This document shows positions 7,714-18,400 of a stretch of 24,019 bases of DNA, piece by piece; position 1 is the first letter of the stretch, and every line of letters starts with the position of its first letter. The notes under the pieces are model-generated. The model was not told the origin of the DNA. It saw nothing but the letters and a program-made list of their open reading frames with translations, and did no database searches. The stretch is from JAKJEP01 sp964580995 (GTDB lineage: Bacteria > Planctomycetota > Phycisphaerae > Sedimentisphaerales > SM23-30). The DNA lies in contig CAZOMV010000090.1 of assembly GCA_964580995.1 (NCBI GenBank), positions 1 through 24,019 of the forward strand. The letters are read 5' to 3'. Made by a program: the position numbers and the translations under genes.

Positions 7714-10700
7714 TCAATCAGCCGCTTCGGGTGAGCCTCCCACCTGGCCGCTTTGCCGCCAGCTGGCCGGATCGGACCAGGAATCACGGGGGGCCCAGGG
7801 ATCTTGAATTTCCAGCGAATAACCACCGCCATCCGTAGCGGGATACCAGGTATCCAGAAATTCAAAGCGAAGGATGGCGGCTGCAAACGGGTAGGGCAGT
7901 TGCAGGATGATTTCTTCATTGCTGTTTCTTAAATTCAGATCATATACACCCGCGATGAGAATCCCAGTTCCGTACCGGGCCTGGAAGGCGGCCAGGTTCT
8001 TGACTATCACGACATATTCCCCTGCGGCCAGGGAGTAAGAAGGGAAGGTAAAGTCGATGCCGTTGGTGAACCGTACGCCAGCCAAATCCAGAGTATCCGT
8101 TCCGATATTTTGCAGCTCGATAAATTCATAATCATCGTTGTCGTACGGCAGGCCTTCCGCCGGGTTGTACATCAATTCCGTAATCCGCAGCCCGTTTAGA
8201 ATCGCTTCGGCCCTGGCATAGCTCGGATCTTCGGGTACACAAACCGTTTCTTTGGCAACCAGCTCCGGAGAGATCAGGAAATCGGAGCTGGTAGTCAGGT
8301 AATTCAGGCCATGGATCGCCAGCAGATTATTGCCGGTATGCAAGGCGGAGAGTTTGGAGGTAATATTGAATTCCACGAAGTTGGCATTTTCCGTAGAGGC
8401 ATCAGTCGCACCGGAATTCCAGATCAGGGGATCCGGGACATAGCTGGTGCGTTGTACTTCCTGACCATTCAGGTAGGCGACAAAGGCGTCATCATAACGT
8501 ATCTTCAACGTCAGAGAGGTAAAGTCTGCCAGATCGGCGGCCAGGGCAAACGGAACGCGGATATAACAGGTTTGATTGATATTGTACATCTTGGTTTTGA
8601 CATTATAGGTGATATACGGAAGGTAGTCCGCACTATTATCATACCCGATCCCGCCGGTCTTTCCGGAAACCGGGGGCGTACCGTCGGTCCAGAGAGAATC
8701 GTCGTAATTCAGATTGGTCCTCCAGTCATTCCCAATGTCGGAGCTTGGAACCAGAACCCGCTTGGCCGCCGATTCGGGAACTAGGGTAGTGGTGGTACTT
8801 GTACAAGAAACCCCCTTGTTGGCCAATCCGGGGGTGGGCAACGGGAAAAATTCCAGAGTATCCGTACCATCCGGCGAGCGGCCCTGGGAAACATCCTGCA
8901 TCTGTCCCAGATAGAGGACTTTATCAATCTCGTGCAGATCGGCATCGTACAGGCCGATCATCCCCTGCTGGGCCGAGAGTTTGAAGTTCAGATGGTCAAG
9001 GCCCTGTTGTTCATCGTCGTCGGCGATGAAGACCGCATAGCCATTGCCGGCGATAAAACTCAAGGGGTCGATCGGATGTTTGTCCGGCCGGGCTACCGGG
9101 TGATCGGTCAGATACAAGCCCGCCAGAGCGACCGGGATGGAATCGGAGTTATACAGCTCGATGAAATCGTTGACAAAAAGGACTTGTCCATTGGCCAGCC
9201 ATTCGTTGATTTGCAATGAGTCAGGAATGTTAGTAAACTGGGCCGGTACATTGGCCTGACCGAAGGTCGGTTCGGTCAAGGTCCAGTCCCCTTCCTGTCC
9301 AACCCGACCAACCCGTCCGATCGAGAGATCCGCAACCTGCACCCCGAACTCCACCGAGTCGATTAAGCCGCCGCCCTGAGCGGACGTATCGTAGAGATAG
9401 ACTCCTTCTCCTTCTCCGTCCAGACTGAAGCCCAGGTGAAGGCCGGAGGCAGCACTATCATCCGCATACAGAATCAGGTAATTCCCCTGGCTAAGTGTGG
9501 TCCCTGCCGGAAATACAAACTTGGCGGGAACGAAGGGATCGTCACTAATACTCATGCCCGAAAGATCCAAAGAAGCGGCGCCGTCATTATAGAGTTCAAT
9601 CAGGTCGGGGAAGCTGCCCTCATGGTCGACTTCCGATACGTTTTGCGCCAGGACTTCGTTGATCCGTACTCGTGCCAGGGCGGTGTCAACCGTCCAGCTT
9701 TGGGAGACGGTGGCCGCTGTAGTTTCCTGCCAGACGGACGCGTAGTTTTTCCCAATTACCAGGACGGCATAGGTTCCATTACTCAATCCCGTCAGTTCAA
9801 TGGGTTCTGCAATGGACCGCTCCGCACTCCAGTTGTTTGGGGCAGAGCTCAGGGCGTATCGGTAATGGGTGATGCCCGGCCCAGCTACCAGGAGCGTAGC
9901 GGAGGTCTGGGCAGTCAGAGAGGACGGTTCGCCGCGGATCGAGGCACCGGCTGGAACGATAGCACCCATATCCAGGCCGTTGGGTCCTGAACCAAGCGCC
10001 GGTGAACCGGACAGCAAACTAAAATCGTAATTAGTTGGATCAGCCAACCGCGGATCACCGCAAATATTCCCTACACCTAAATCGAGGATCGTTCCCGGTC
10101 TTTCTCCTGCCACTTCGGAGCAGCAGTTAGGATCTACGATTGAGTTATGCATTTCCAGGTCGGTGGCAAAATCGGGATCATACGGCTCACTCACATCGAC
10201 ATATTCAAAGACGCGAGGCAGATTCCAGAAGATGCAACCGTCGATATACGCGCCTTTGCCCTGGGGATCCCGGCCGGGGATCAGTAATTTGATGGCGGAG
10301 CCGCCCTCGGCCACATCGAGAACCGTATTGTTCTCGAAGAACATGTAGGTGTCTTTCTTCAAATTCACCGCGTGGTCCACATCATAGAAGACATTGCGCA
10401 CAACGGTAATTTCCGAGGTTTCGCCGCTGAGGTTGTCGCCGGTGGAAATGGCGTTGCTGTCTCCGGTGCCGGTGTTATACACATCCATGTGGATGTGCAT
10501 AAAGCGATTGCCTTCGATGTGGGCATCACCGCCCAGGTCCAGACATTCATCGCCGCCGCCCGTAAAGGTATTGTTGAGTATCTGCAGGATGGGACCGGGC
10601 AGAACCGGGCCGGAAAAATCAATGATATCATTATGGCCGTGGGTGGAACCGAATAGATTGTTTTCAATAATCACCTGGCCGCCGGAGAGGATCCCAGTGC

Positions 10701-13700
10701 CGTTGATTTGTTCGCTGGAGTTGTCCGTCAAAGGAGCTTCCCCGGGTCCGAACATATCCATGAAAGTACAATTCCGGACCGTTAAGGAAGAATTTACCGT
10801 TTTTATTCGCCACAAGCCGCTATGATCAAATGTGACATGATCCAGGGTTAAAACAGAACCTGATGTACCGATCATACCACTGGTGGTTTGCCCATATTCC
10901 AGAATTGCGTAGGTAATCCGGTTGTTCTCGATGGTATTACTGAACTGCAGGCCGCTCCAGAGGGCCGCAGAGCCGGGAGTCTGGGTAAAGCGAATCAATT
11001 CGTATTCACTGCCTTCGGCAACCAGACGTCCGCCGGTGTTCACGGTAATGGACGTACTGGTATCAAAGAATAACGTGGTCCCCGGTTCAATAGTTAAGGT
11101 GATACCGGCCGGGACAATGACGCTAGCAGTAACGTGCCAGGGACCCGAGGCAGCATCCAGAATGGTATCGGCTGTCAGAGTGCCGGAAAGAGTGGATTCT
11201 GTTCCATCATCGTACCAGACATCGATTGAATCTTCGATCAGTACCTCTCCCGTTCCACTGGGCCCTTCGAAGGTCCGCACCCAGATGCGATTGATACCCG
11301 GATGCAGCGGAACCCCGGAGGTCACGATTTGCCCGCGGGTGGCTTTCAGTTCCAGATTAAAACTGATGTCCGAACTGACCAGATCCACCTGATGAATTTC
11401 CACCGCCAGAATATTCTCTCCCTCATTCAATTGGGCGGGATCGACCGAATACGTATAATACGTAGCTTCATCCGCATCGCTAACGGCGGGCAGGGAAGCG
11501 AAGGTGTTGTAAAGGATGGTACCCTCGGGCATGTGGCTGCGCACCACTTCCTGATTGTTCAGATAAACTACCCCCCCGTCATCTCGTAAAAACCGCAGGG
11601 TCAGGCTGGTTATTTCCGATTTATTGGTTACGTTGAATTTATGCCGGAAGTAGGTGGTGGTGTACTTATTCGTGTCACTGGGACCATAGCTGACCACTGT
11701 CGCTTCATCCTTGTCGCCATAGCCCAGTTGCGCCGGTCCGGAAGCCCAGGTGGTATCGGCAAAGCCCAGCGTCTGCCAGGCGGTTCCTTGATTGGTTCCG
11801 TTATCCAGGTATTTCCAGACCGAACCAGTGCTTACCAGGGTTTCCACGATTCCCGTGGTGCCTGCCCCAATCGACCAGGTACCATTGACCGGCGACCAGT
11901 TCGCCAGCAGTCCGTTCACCAGGATAGAACCGGTCTGGGCCGCAGGAGCGGCCCCATCCAGCTCCACCATATCGGCAGTGCTATAATAATAACCATTGGC
12001 TACCGGTAAACCGCAGACGATCGAAAAATCCTGCGGGATTTGCAACAGGACCGCATTTCTGCGATTGATGACAAACTGTTTCATGGCGGAAATGTTGGAG
12101 GAGGAAACAAAATCGCCCAGAATCTGATCCAGTAAGGGATTCATGGTTTCGGGATTCCAGATTGTGTCAAACAAATCGAAAAAGGCCTGGTAATAACGCT
12201 GCACAACCTCCGGATGATTCAGCAGCCGCGAGAAACCAGCGACATTGCGATAGGTAAAAATGCTATGAGTGATGGTACCTACCGGCTGGCCTTGCATCAT
12301 TAAAGTATCTAGATCATAAGGGAGCAGAACAAAACGGGGATCGTCCACCCCGCGATACATTTGATAATCATCCCCGACACCCAGATTCAGTCCCGACTCA
12401 TTGTTCAACAACAAAGTATCCAACGCCAGATAACGCAGCCATTGATCCAGATTGATAACCTGGCTGATCTCCGCGACAAAATTCTCATCCGGAATATTAT
12501 TAACGCTCTGGGCACTGAGTTTATAGGTCAGATTGATCAGATCGGTCCAGTCATCCACTTCTTCATTGGTTGTCTTAATATAAGTATCCCGATAGGTACC
12601 CGGATCCGTGCCTTCATAGCGCAGATCCGCCCGTTGTGCGTCGTTATCCAGACGGATACAGCGATAAATATTACCAGCACCGTCACCCGGGAAATGGGCA
12701 TCGGCAAAATCGCTGTCTGGAACTTCCAGATGAACATACGAGCCAAACATGCTGGGCCCACCGGTTTGCGCCAGGTTTTGACCATTGACCCGGACCTGCA
12801 CTGGGGCGGCATCAAAGGCCGGCGAACCGGCCATGCGGTGAATCATATTTCCCATTAGCTGGGAGTGGATATACTTGTTGTTGATATTAATCGCCGTGAC
12901 ATCCTGCCAAGGGCGATCATGCACGAAGTTGATCCGATAGTTGTTCCGATAGACATCGCTGCCCACATGTGGTACCCGCGAGCCGTGCCCACGATTGCGA
13001 GCACCTACATGGTAGCGAACTTTGATATCGACCCCATCCGCACTGATGAACGTGGCGTTCATCTCGGCATTGCTGAGGGCCTCCCCATTCCAGGCCCCGC
13101 TATCAGTTCCTGTTCCTGCAGCAACTTCATTGAATCCATCCCCGATATCTGCCAGTTCCGCTCGCTCTGCTTCGGTCATAATTATATAATAAACCGGCTG
13201 TTCGCCAGGAGTCCAAGTATTGCTAAAATCATCGTCCACCTGATACAATAAATTCGTCACCTGCTGGGGTACCCCGTCCACCAGGCTGGGGGCCGGCCAG
13301 GTTCGAGTATTGGATTCACTGTCGGCGGCTTCCAGGTAAAATTCTACTATTGTATTGTCCGGCTGGGCCAGAATTAGCGCACCATAGATACCGTCGCCGG
13401 ATCCCCCGTCACCGTGCAGGCCGTCATCCGCCATGGGTAACGGCGTAAAGGTCGTAGCACCATCGACACGATAATATACTTTGCTGCTGAAACCAGCGGC
13501 GTTTTCATCGATTAGACGGGTGGTAATCGCCACGGAATCAGTGGATTTGGGTATAATCGGAGAATGGTTTACCTCCAGGATCATCGGCGCGATATTCTGG
13601 GAGGCGGGATTCTCTATCAGCCGGATGGCATCCAGTGTCAGGCCCATGACAATATCACTACTGTCGGTGCCAACTTGATGGACTTCCACCGCCAGGACAT

Positions 13701-15378
13701 TATCCCCCTGCACCAGAGAATCCGTAGGTAAATCGAACGGTCCTTCAAAGACCGCATTGCCCACGGTTTGATTGGCCAGGGTGGAATAGTAGATGGTTTC
13801 ACCTGCTTCCACGCCCAGACGTAACACTTCGGTACCGTTGAGATAAAAAACTGCGCCATCATCGATCAAGGTGGTCAGCCGGAGAATTAGTCCGGTCGGA
13901 TCTTCATTCAAAGTGAAATGCTTCCGGAAATAATAGGTAGTCGGGCCGAGGGTAAGAGTCGTGTTAATCGTAGCAGGAATGAAATCGCTTTCTACGGCCA
14001 AAACGCTGGCGCCGCTGGGCCAGGAGGTGTCGTCGTAACCGGCGGGTATCCAGTCCACCCCCAGACTGGTCCCGGATTGATTATATTTCCACGCATCGGT
14101 GATCGTAACCAGCGGCGTGGTTTCGGTAATAAAGTTCCCTGCGGCATTCTTCTGACCGGGACTGCCCTGATCGACCAGGCTGGTGGCCCAGTTCTGGCCA
14201 TATTCGTTGGGTAGGGCAGGATTGATTAATTCCAAAGATTTACCATCGCCATCATGCTGCGAAATCCAGTTCCAACCTCGATGGCCCTGATCGATGGGGC
14301 CCAGCTCTCGTTGGCCCCAGTCGCCCTGATCGGCATGGGTTACTTCATCAATCTGGACACCCACATTGTCAATCAGTTTGATCGTTTCCCCTTTATTGCT
14401 CAGGTGGCCGTCCCAGCCGCCCACCACATTGGTGATACCGGGATACTTGGCGGAAAAGCTTGCCACATCCGCCGCCACCACCAGATACCCCTTCGGACCG
14501 ATGGTAATACTGGGAAAAACAAAATCAACACCATTACTAAAACGCCAGCCGGTTAAAACGACCGTGTTAGTACTACGGTTATATAATTCGATATATTCCT
14601 CCCGGTCATCCAGGCTGGAAGGGTGATACATGATTTCATTGATAACGATCTGCCGGGTGGGATCGGGAATACAGTTGCCATTGGGCAGTTTGGGAGTCGG
14701 AGAGGTAAAATACCCTTTCTCGCTCATGTCGATACATAAGCCGTAAGATACATTATCATATTGGACGATCGGTTCATAGAAGGATTCCACCGTGATCCCG
14801 TTGGGCTGCACCAGGGCCAGATATTCCCCAGAAGCCTTGAGGGAAAAATTCGTGTGGAAATACCCCAGGTCATCCACAAAGGGATACGTTGACTTGCTGG
14901 AAGCAAACACCACTAGGTATTCACCGGGTTCCAGTAATACCGCCGGAAACGGCCACTGGGTGAGATCCCCAGGGTTATCCGTCAGATACCAGCCGTCCAG
15001 ATTGACGATCGAATCGGTAGGATTATAGATTTCCAGCCAATCTGGATATACTACCTGACCATTCACAATTGTACTGAAACAACTGGTATTGAGTGCCATA
15101 AATTCACTAATAACCAGCGTTCCACCTGATTCCTGCCAGCTGTCGGCTACTATGGCATAATCGAAAAAATCCACTCCGTGGAGGCCATCCAGGTTGGCAC
15201 AGCCCTGACCGGAACAACCCGGCGGATCCAGCCATTGCTGTACCAATAGGACCATGTCCTGCAAATCCACATAACAGTTACCATCTAAATCACCCGCCGG
15301 ACAGGCCCCCTGAGCCGTAGTAAGTCCCAGCAGGCTAACCAGTAACACAGTTGTTATCTTGTGCCGAATCAAACGCAT
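7714..15378 (-). CDS. giant secreted protein with dockerin-like N-terminus, lamin-tail domains, CotH kinase domain and beta-helix
   Basis: 2554 residues from the ATG at 15378, chosen because AGGAGA lies 7 bases upstream and a signal peptide follows (1-~24, before ACPAG). Order by approximate residue: paired dockerin-like loops 28-85 (GDLDGNCYVDLQD, then NLDGLHGVDFFD); two lamin-tail domains 88-215 and 240-385; a WKY/YLNG beta-sandwich module 419-586; a CotH kinase domain ~725-1115 with VLLPYDLD near 1021; a second module 1176-1346; a right-handed parallel beta-helix ~1393-1810; two lamin-tail domains from ~1898 and ~2051; a third module ~2200-2380; a last lamin-tail domain ~2391-2554. CotH enzymes are atypical protein kinases, known from Bacillus spore-coat phosphorylation. 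Lamin-tail and beta-helix domains are common in large surface proteins. It lies 57 bases after the upstream beta-helix gene, probably in one operon. It could be a kinase scaffold in the cell envelope or matrix; kinase activity is inferred. Confidence 0.9.
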   Translation of the reverse strand: MRLIRHKITTVLLVSLLGLTTAQGACPAGDLDGNCYVDLQDMVLLVQQWLDPPGCSGQGCANLDGLHGVDFFDYAIVADSWQESGGTLVISEFMALNTSCFSTIVNGQVVYPDWLEIYNPTDSIVNLDGWYLTDNPGDLTQWPFPAVLLEPGEYLVVFASSKSTYPFVDDLGYFHTNFSLKASGEYLALVQPNGITVESFYEPIVQYDNVSYGLCIDMSEKGYFTSPTPKLPNGNCIPDPTRQIVINEIMYHPSSLDDREEYIELYNRSTNTVVLTGWRFSNGVDFVFPSITIGPKGYLVVAADVASFSAKYPGITNVVGGWDGHLSNKGETIKLIDNVGVQIDEVTHADQGDWGQRELGPIDQGHRGWNWISQHDGDGKSLELINPALPNEYGQNWATSLVDQGSPGQKNAAGNFITETTPLVTITDAWKYNQSGTSLGVDWIPAGYDDTSWPSGASVLAVESDFIPATINTTLTLGPTTYYFRKHFTLNEDPTGLILRLTTLIDDGAVFYLNGTEVLRLGVEAGETIYYSTLANQTVGNAVFEGPFDLPTDSLVQGDNVLAVEVHQVGTDSSDIVMGLTLDAIRLIENPASQNIAPMILEVNHSPIIPKSTDSVAITTRLIDENAAGFSSKVYYRVDGATTFTPLPMADDGLHGDGGSGDGIYGALILAQPDNTIVEFYLEAADSESNTRTWPAPSLVDGVPQQVTNLLYQVDDDFSNTWTPGEQPVYYIIMTEAERAELADIGDGFNEVAAGTGTDSGAWNGEALSNAEMNATFISADGVDIKVRYHVGARNRGHGSRVPHVGSDVYRNNYRINFVHDRPWQDVTAININNKYIHSQLMGNMIHRMAGSPAFDAAPVQVRVNGQNLAQTGGPSMFGSYVHLEVPDSDFADAHFPGDGAGNIYRCIRLDNDAQRADLRYEGTDPGTYRDTYIKTTNEEVDDWTDLINLTYKLSAQSVNNIPDENFVAEISQVINLDQWLRYLALDTLLLNNESGLNLGVGDDYQMYRGVDDPRFVLLPYDLDTLMMQGQPVGTITHSIFTYRNVAGFSRLLNHPEVVQRYYQAFFDLFDTIWNPETMNPLLDQILGDFVSSSNISAMKQFVINRRNAVLLQIPQDFSIVCGLPVANGYYYSTADMVELDGAAPAAQTGSILVNGLLANWSPVNGTWSIGAGTTGIVETLVSTGSVWKYLDNGTNQGTAWQTLGFADTTWASGPAQLGYGDKDEATVVSYGPSDTNKYTTTYFRHKFNVTNKSEITSLTLRFLRDDGGVVYLNNQEVVRSHMPEGTILYNTFASLPAVSDADEATYYTYSVDPAQLNEGENILAVEIHQVDLVSSDISFNLELKATRGQIVTSGVPLHPGINRIWVRTFEGPSGTGEVLIEDSIDVWYDDGTESTLSGTLTADTILDAASGPWHVTASVIVPAGITLTIEPGTTLFFDTSTSITVNTGGRLVAEGSEYELIRFTQTPGSAALWSGLQFSNTIENNRITYAILEYGQTTSGMIGTSGSVLTLDHVTFDHSGLWRIKTVNSSLTVRNCTFMDMFGPGEAPLTDNSSEQINGTGILSGGQVIIENNLFGSTHGHNDIIDFSGPVLPGPILQILNNTFTGGGDECLDLGGDAHIEGNRFMHIHMDVYNTGTGDSNAISTGDNLSGETSEITVVRNVFYDVDHAVNLKKDTYMFFENNTVLDVAEGGSAIKLLIPGRDPQGKGAYIDGCIFWNLPRVFEYVDVSEPYDPDFATDLEMHNSIVDPNCCSEVAGERPGTILDLGVGNICGDPRLADPTNYDFSLLSGSPALGSGPNGLDMGAIVPAGASIRGEPSSLTAQTSATLLVAGPGITHYRYALSSAPNNWSAERSIAEPIELTGLSNGTYAVLVIGKNYASVWQETTAATVSQSWTVDTALARVRINEVLAQNVSEVDHEGSFPDLIELYNDGAASLDLSGMSISDDPFVPAKFVFPAGTTLSQGNYLILYADDSAASGLHLGFSLDGEGEGVYLYDTSAQGGGLIDSVEFGVQVADLSIGRVGRVGQEGDWTLTEPTFGQANVPAQFTNIPDSLQINEWLANGQVLFVNDFIELYNSDSIPVALAGLYLTDHPVARPDKHPIDPLSFIAGNGYAVFIADDDEQQGLDHLNFKLSAQQGMIGLYDADLHEIDKVLYLGQMQDVSQGRSPDGTDTLEFFPLPTPGLANKGVSCTSTTTTLVPESAAKRVLVPSSDIGNDWRTNLNYDDSLWTDGTPPVSGKTGGIGYDNSADYLPYITYNVKTKMYNINQTCYIRVPFALAADLADFTSLTLKIRYDDAFVAYLNGQEVQRTSYVPDPLIWNSGATDASTENANFVEFNITSKLSALHTGNNLLAIHGLNYLTTSSDFLISPELVAKETVCVPEDPSYARAEAILNGLRITELMYNPAEGLPYDNDDYEFIELQNIGTDTLDLAGVRFTNGIDFTFPSYSLAAGEYVVIVKNLAAFQARYGTGILIAGVYDLNLRNSNEEIILQLPYPFAAAILRFEFLDTWYPATDGGGYSLEIQDPWAPRDSWSDPASWRQSGQVGGSPEAAD

Positions 15379-15435
15379 CAAGTTCTCTCCTAAAAATATA
15401 TCCAATAGGAAAAAGGTTGGGATTAATACTCTTTT

Positions 15436-18400
15436 TTAGAGGCCGAAAAGCCAGTGTTCAGCCAATACCTCCAGATCCTGCAGATTGATACTATGGTCGG
15501 GAGGATTATTGAGATCACACAAACGGTTATAATTCCCATCACCCGGCTGGCTGAGCCAGGCGGCAGCAAATCCTAGCAGGTCGGCCAAGTCCACATCCCC
15601 GTCCGGTTCCAAATCGCCCGGCCAGGGAGCCAGAGTGGCGAACAACTGCGGGACTAAAATAAAGTCGGTACTGCCGAGGGTCGTATTATGGACCTGAACC
15701 GCCAGCACATTGTCGCCGGGGACCAGCAGGTCAATATAGTCGGACAAATCAATCGGGGTAGGAGTACCGCCGCAAGCCGCTTCGCGCGAACCGCTGGCGG
15801 GCTGATTGTACGCCACAACCGTAGGTGGATAATAGCTGTCGACCCGAGTGCCGTTGAGGTAAGCAATGTAGCCATCATCGAATTCCATGGAGAATGTCAG
15901 TTCGGTTACCCGGGATGGGTCTTCGATCTGGAAAAGCTTCCGGGCATATACGCTAAAATAGCTGTTTTGCATATCGGTTAAATTAGTGGCGATACAAGGA
16001 CCGTATCCCGTTTCCTTCTCAAAGCCGATACCGGTGGCGCCTGTGAGCCAGCCGCCGTCAATAAATCCCAAATCATTCCAATTGGCGGGCGGTTCGGAAG
16101 TTCCCTTGAAGTACCGCCATACCTCGCCGGCCTGGATCAGGGTTTTTTCGATTTCGTAGGGGATCGCAAACAAGACCTGCTGGTACCCGGTGATCTCGGC
16201 GTTTACGGTATTGCTCAGAGTTACCAGCACCTCCGAAAGCCCCTCGGCGGGCGGCATGGCAAACTCGATGACCTTGATCGTTTCACCCGGAATAAACGGC
16301 AAGGTGCCGCTGTCATAAAGGCTGCCATCGGTATAGACGGCATAATCGACGGTTACGGGGTTGGGGGTGAAGGTGCTCAGGCGAACGGGAATTTGATTGG
16401 TCAGGTCGGTGAGATTGTAAGTATCTTCCCGCAAGGCGATGCCGATTCCGACCGTATCAGCCGGGCTGGGCAGGAACGGCAGCAGCAGGTTCGCCTGATT
16501 GGGATCAGACAGCGGCTGCCAGAGACGATTGTCAGGATAATCAGCATTGGCAACACTTACATAATTATCATGGATATCCGTTTGGGCAAAATTAGGAGCC
16601 CATTCCGTGAACGTCCAGTTCCAGATATCCCTTATGTTATACAGAAGCAAGGAATTGGTGACATCAAGAAAGCCGAGATAGTGATAACCGTTCGTTTCGT
16701 CATAACAATCGCCGAAGCGAGCCCCGACCACATTGGCAGTACAAAACGTATTTGTTGCGTTAATCACCGGATCATTCCAGCCGGCTTCCAAAGCTTGTCC
16801 GTTATTGATATAGACCGAACCGGTAATGGTTACATTAGTCACAGATGACATAGCCATCGCGTCGTGATAGATCGACTCGAACCAGCAGTTGGTTACATTC
16901 AAATTTTTCCCCATCGAATCAATCCCATCGTCCATTGTCCAGCCGATTAAACAATCCGTTACATTATGCGTATTGGAGCTACCGGTAAAATAGATCGCAT
17001 CGTTGTCAGCATCGACGAAAGGGGCATCCGCCGAGGGGCACTCGATCAGAGCCGTATCTGTCAGGGTATCCGTGCCATAGTTATACTGGCCCGCCGTGAT
17101 GCATTTTTGCACCAGACAGCCGGTCATGCTCATAACGGCACTTTCCCCGTGCCCAATCTGTCCGTAATTTTCCACCATGAAGCAATCCGTCAGGGTCAGA
17201 TGGGCGCCAGGCGAGAGATAGTACAAACATTGTTCCTGACGGTGTCGGTGATCACCGGAATGATGGGTGGAAAACCAGTTCGAATCGGCACCACTGGCGG
17301 TTAGAATCGCACCGGTAATATTCGCCTGGGAAGTACTTGCTTCTAACAGGAAGCCGCCCCAGGGAACGCTTCGATTCTGGGCGGTGAAGATCACCGGCCG
17401 TTCGAGCGTACCATTCACCACAATACTACCCAGCACCTCAATTTCCAGTCCCGGATCAATCACGATGACACTGTCGGCCCCGATGGTTAAAGTAATACCG
17501 GCGGGAATGGTAAAAGCACTGCCCACCGAACTGGTAATTCGGATGCGGGCATTCTCACCCCAGTTGGCAGAGGCAGTAAGATCAGCAGTAATGTTTTGCC
17601 AGGCGGTCGATGCTTCAATCTCGATCTGTTTGGGAGTTTGCAGCGTCTGAATTTCCGCCGTATAAGAAAGGGTACCGGCTGCCGCCGCGGCCGGCAGAAA
17701 AACCGATCCGACACCGCGAAACAAACGCAGCGGATACCCTTCGAATCCGGCGGCTGTCACCATGCCATTCACACCCACACGCTCTTGCAGTGAATCCTGC
17801 ACGCGGGCGATGACGGGGATTTCCAGCCCCATCGGATAGACAGCCGGAATAACAATCTGTAACTGGGCGCCGGCAAACTCTGCCGCCGCGGAAGGAATCA
17901 GCGGGTAAGGTGTCCAGGTCGGCAGCCCCCTTTCGGAAACTCCCCGCGTAGAATCCATAACGACAAAATGAATCAACACACTCTCCTCCGTTCCCGAAGA
18001 CTGCTGACGCCGATGCACATACAATTCGTAAAAGTCCGGCTTATCCACCACAATCGCGACATCCGTCGCTATGGCAGCTCCATTAAGGGTGGCGGTGTAA
18101 TCGTAACCGGCCGCCGAATTCACCAGAAAGGATACCGTATCCGCGTAATCCTGCTCATCCGCCACTCCGACGATGGAAATGGGATTCTGAGCGGAGACGG
18201 TTAATTCCAGATCAAAACTCAGATCGGAACTGTTCACAGCAGCTTGGTGCATCTCGACTGCTAATACATTGGTTCCGCTTACCAGGGCGGAAGCATCAAA
18301 TACTTCCGTGTACCAGGAAAACTCATCCCCAACGTCCGCAAGTGTATCGTAATAGACGGTCGCGTCTGTAATGTTCACACGAGTAAGCTCGGTGCCATTC

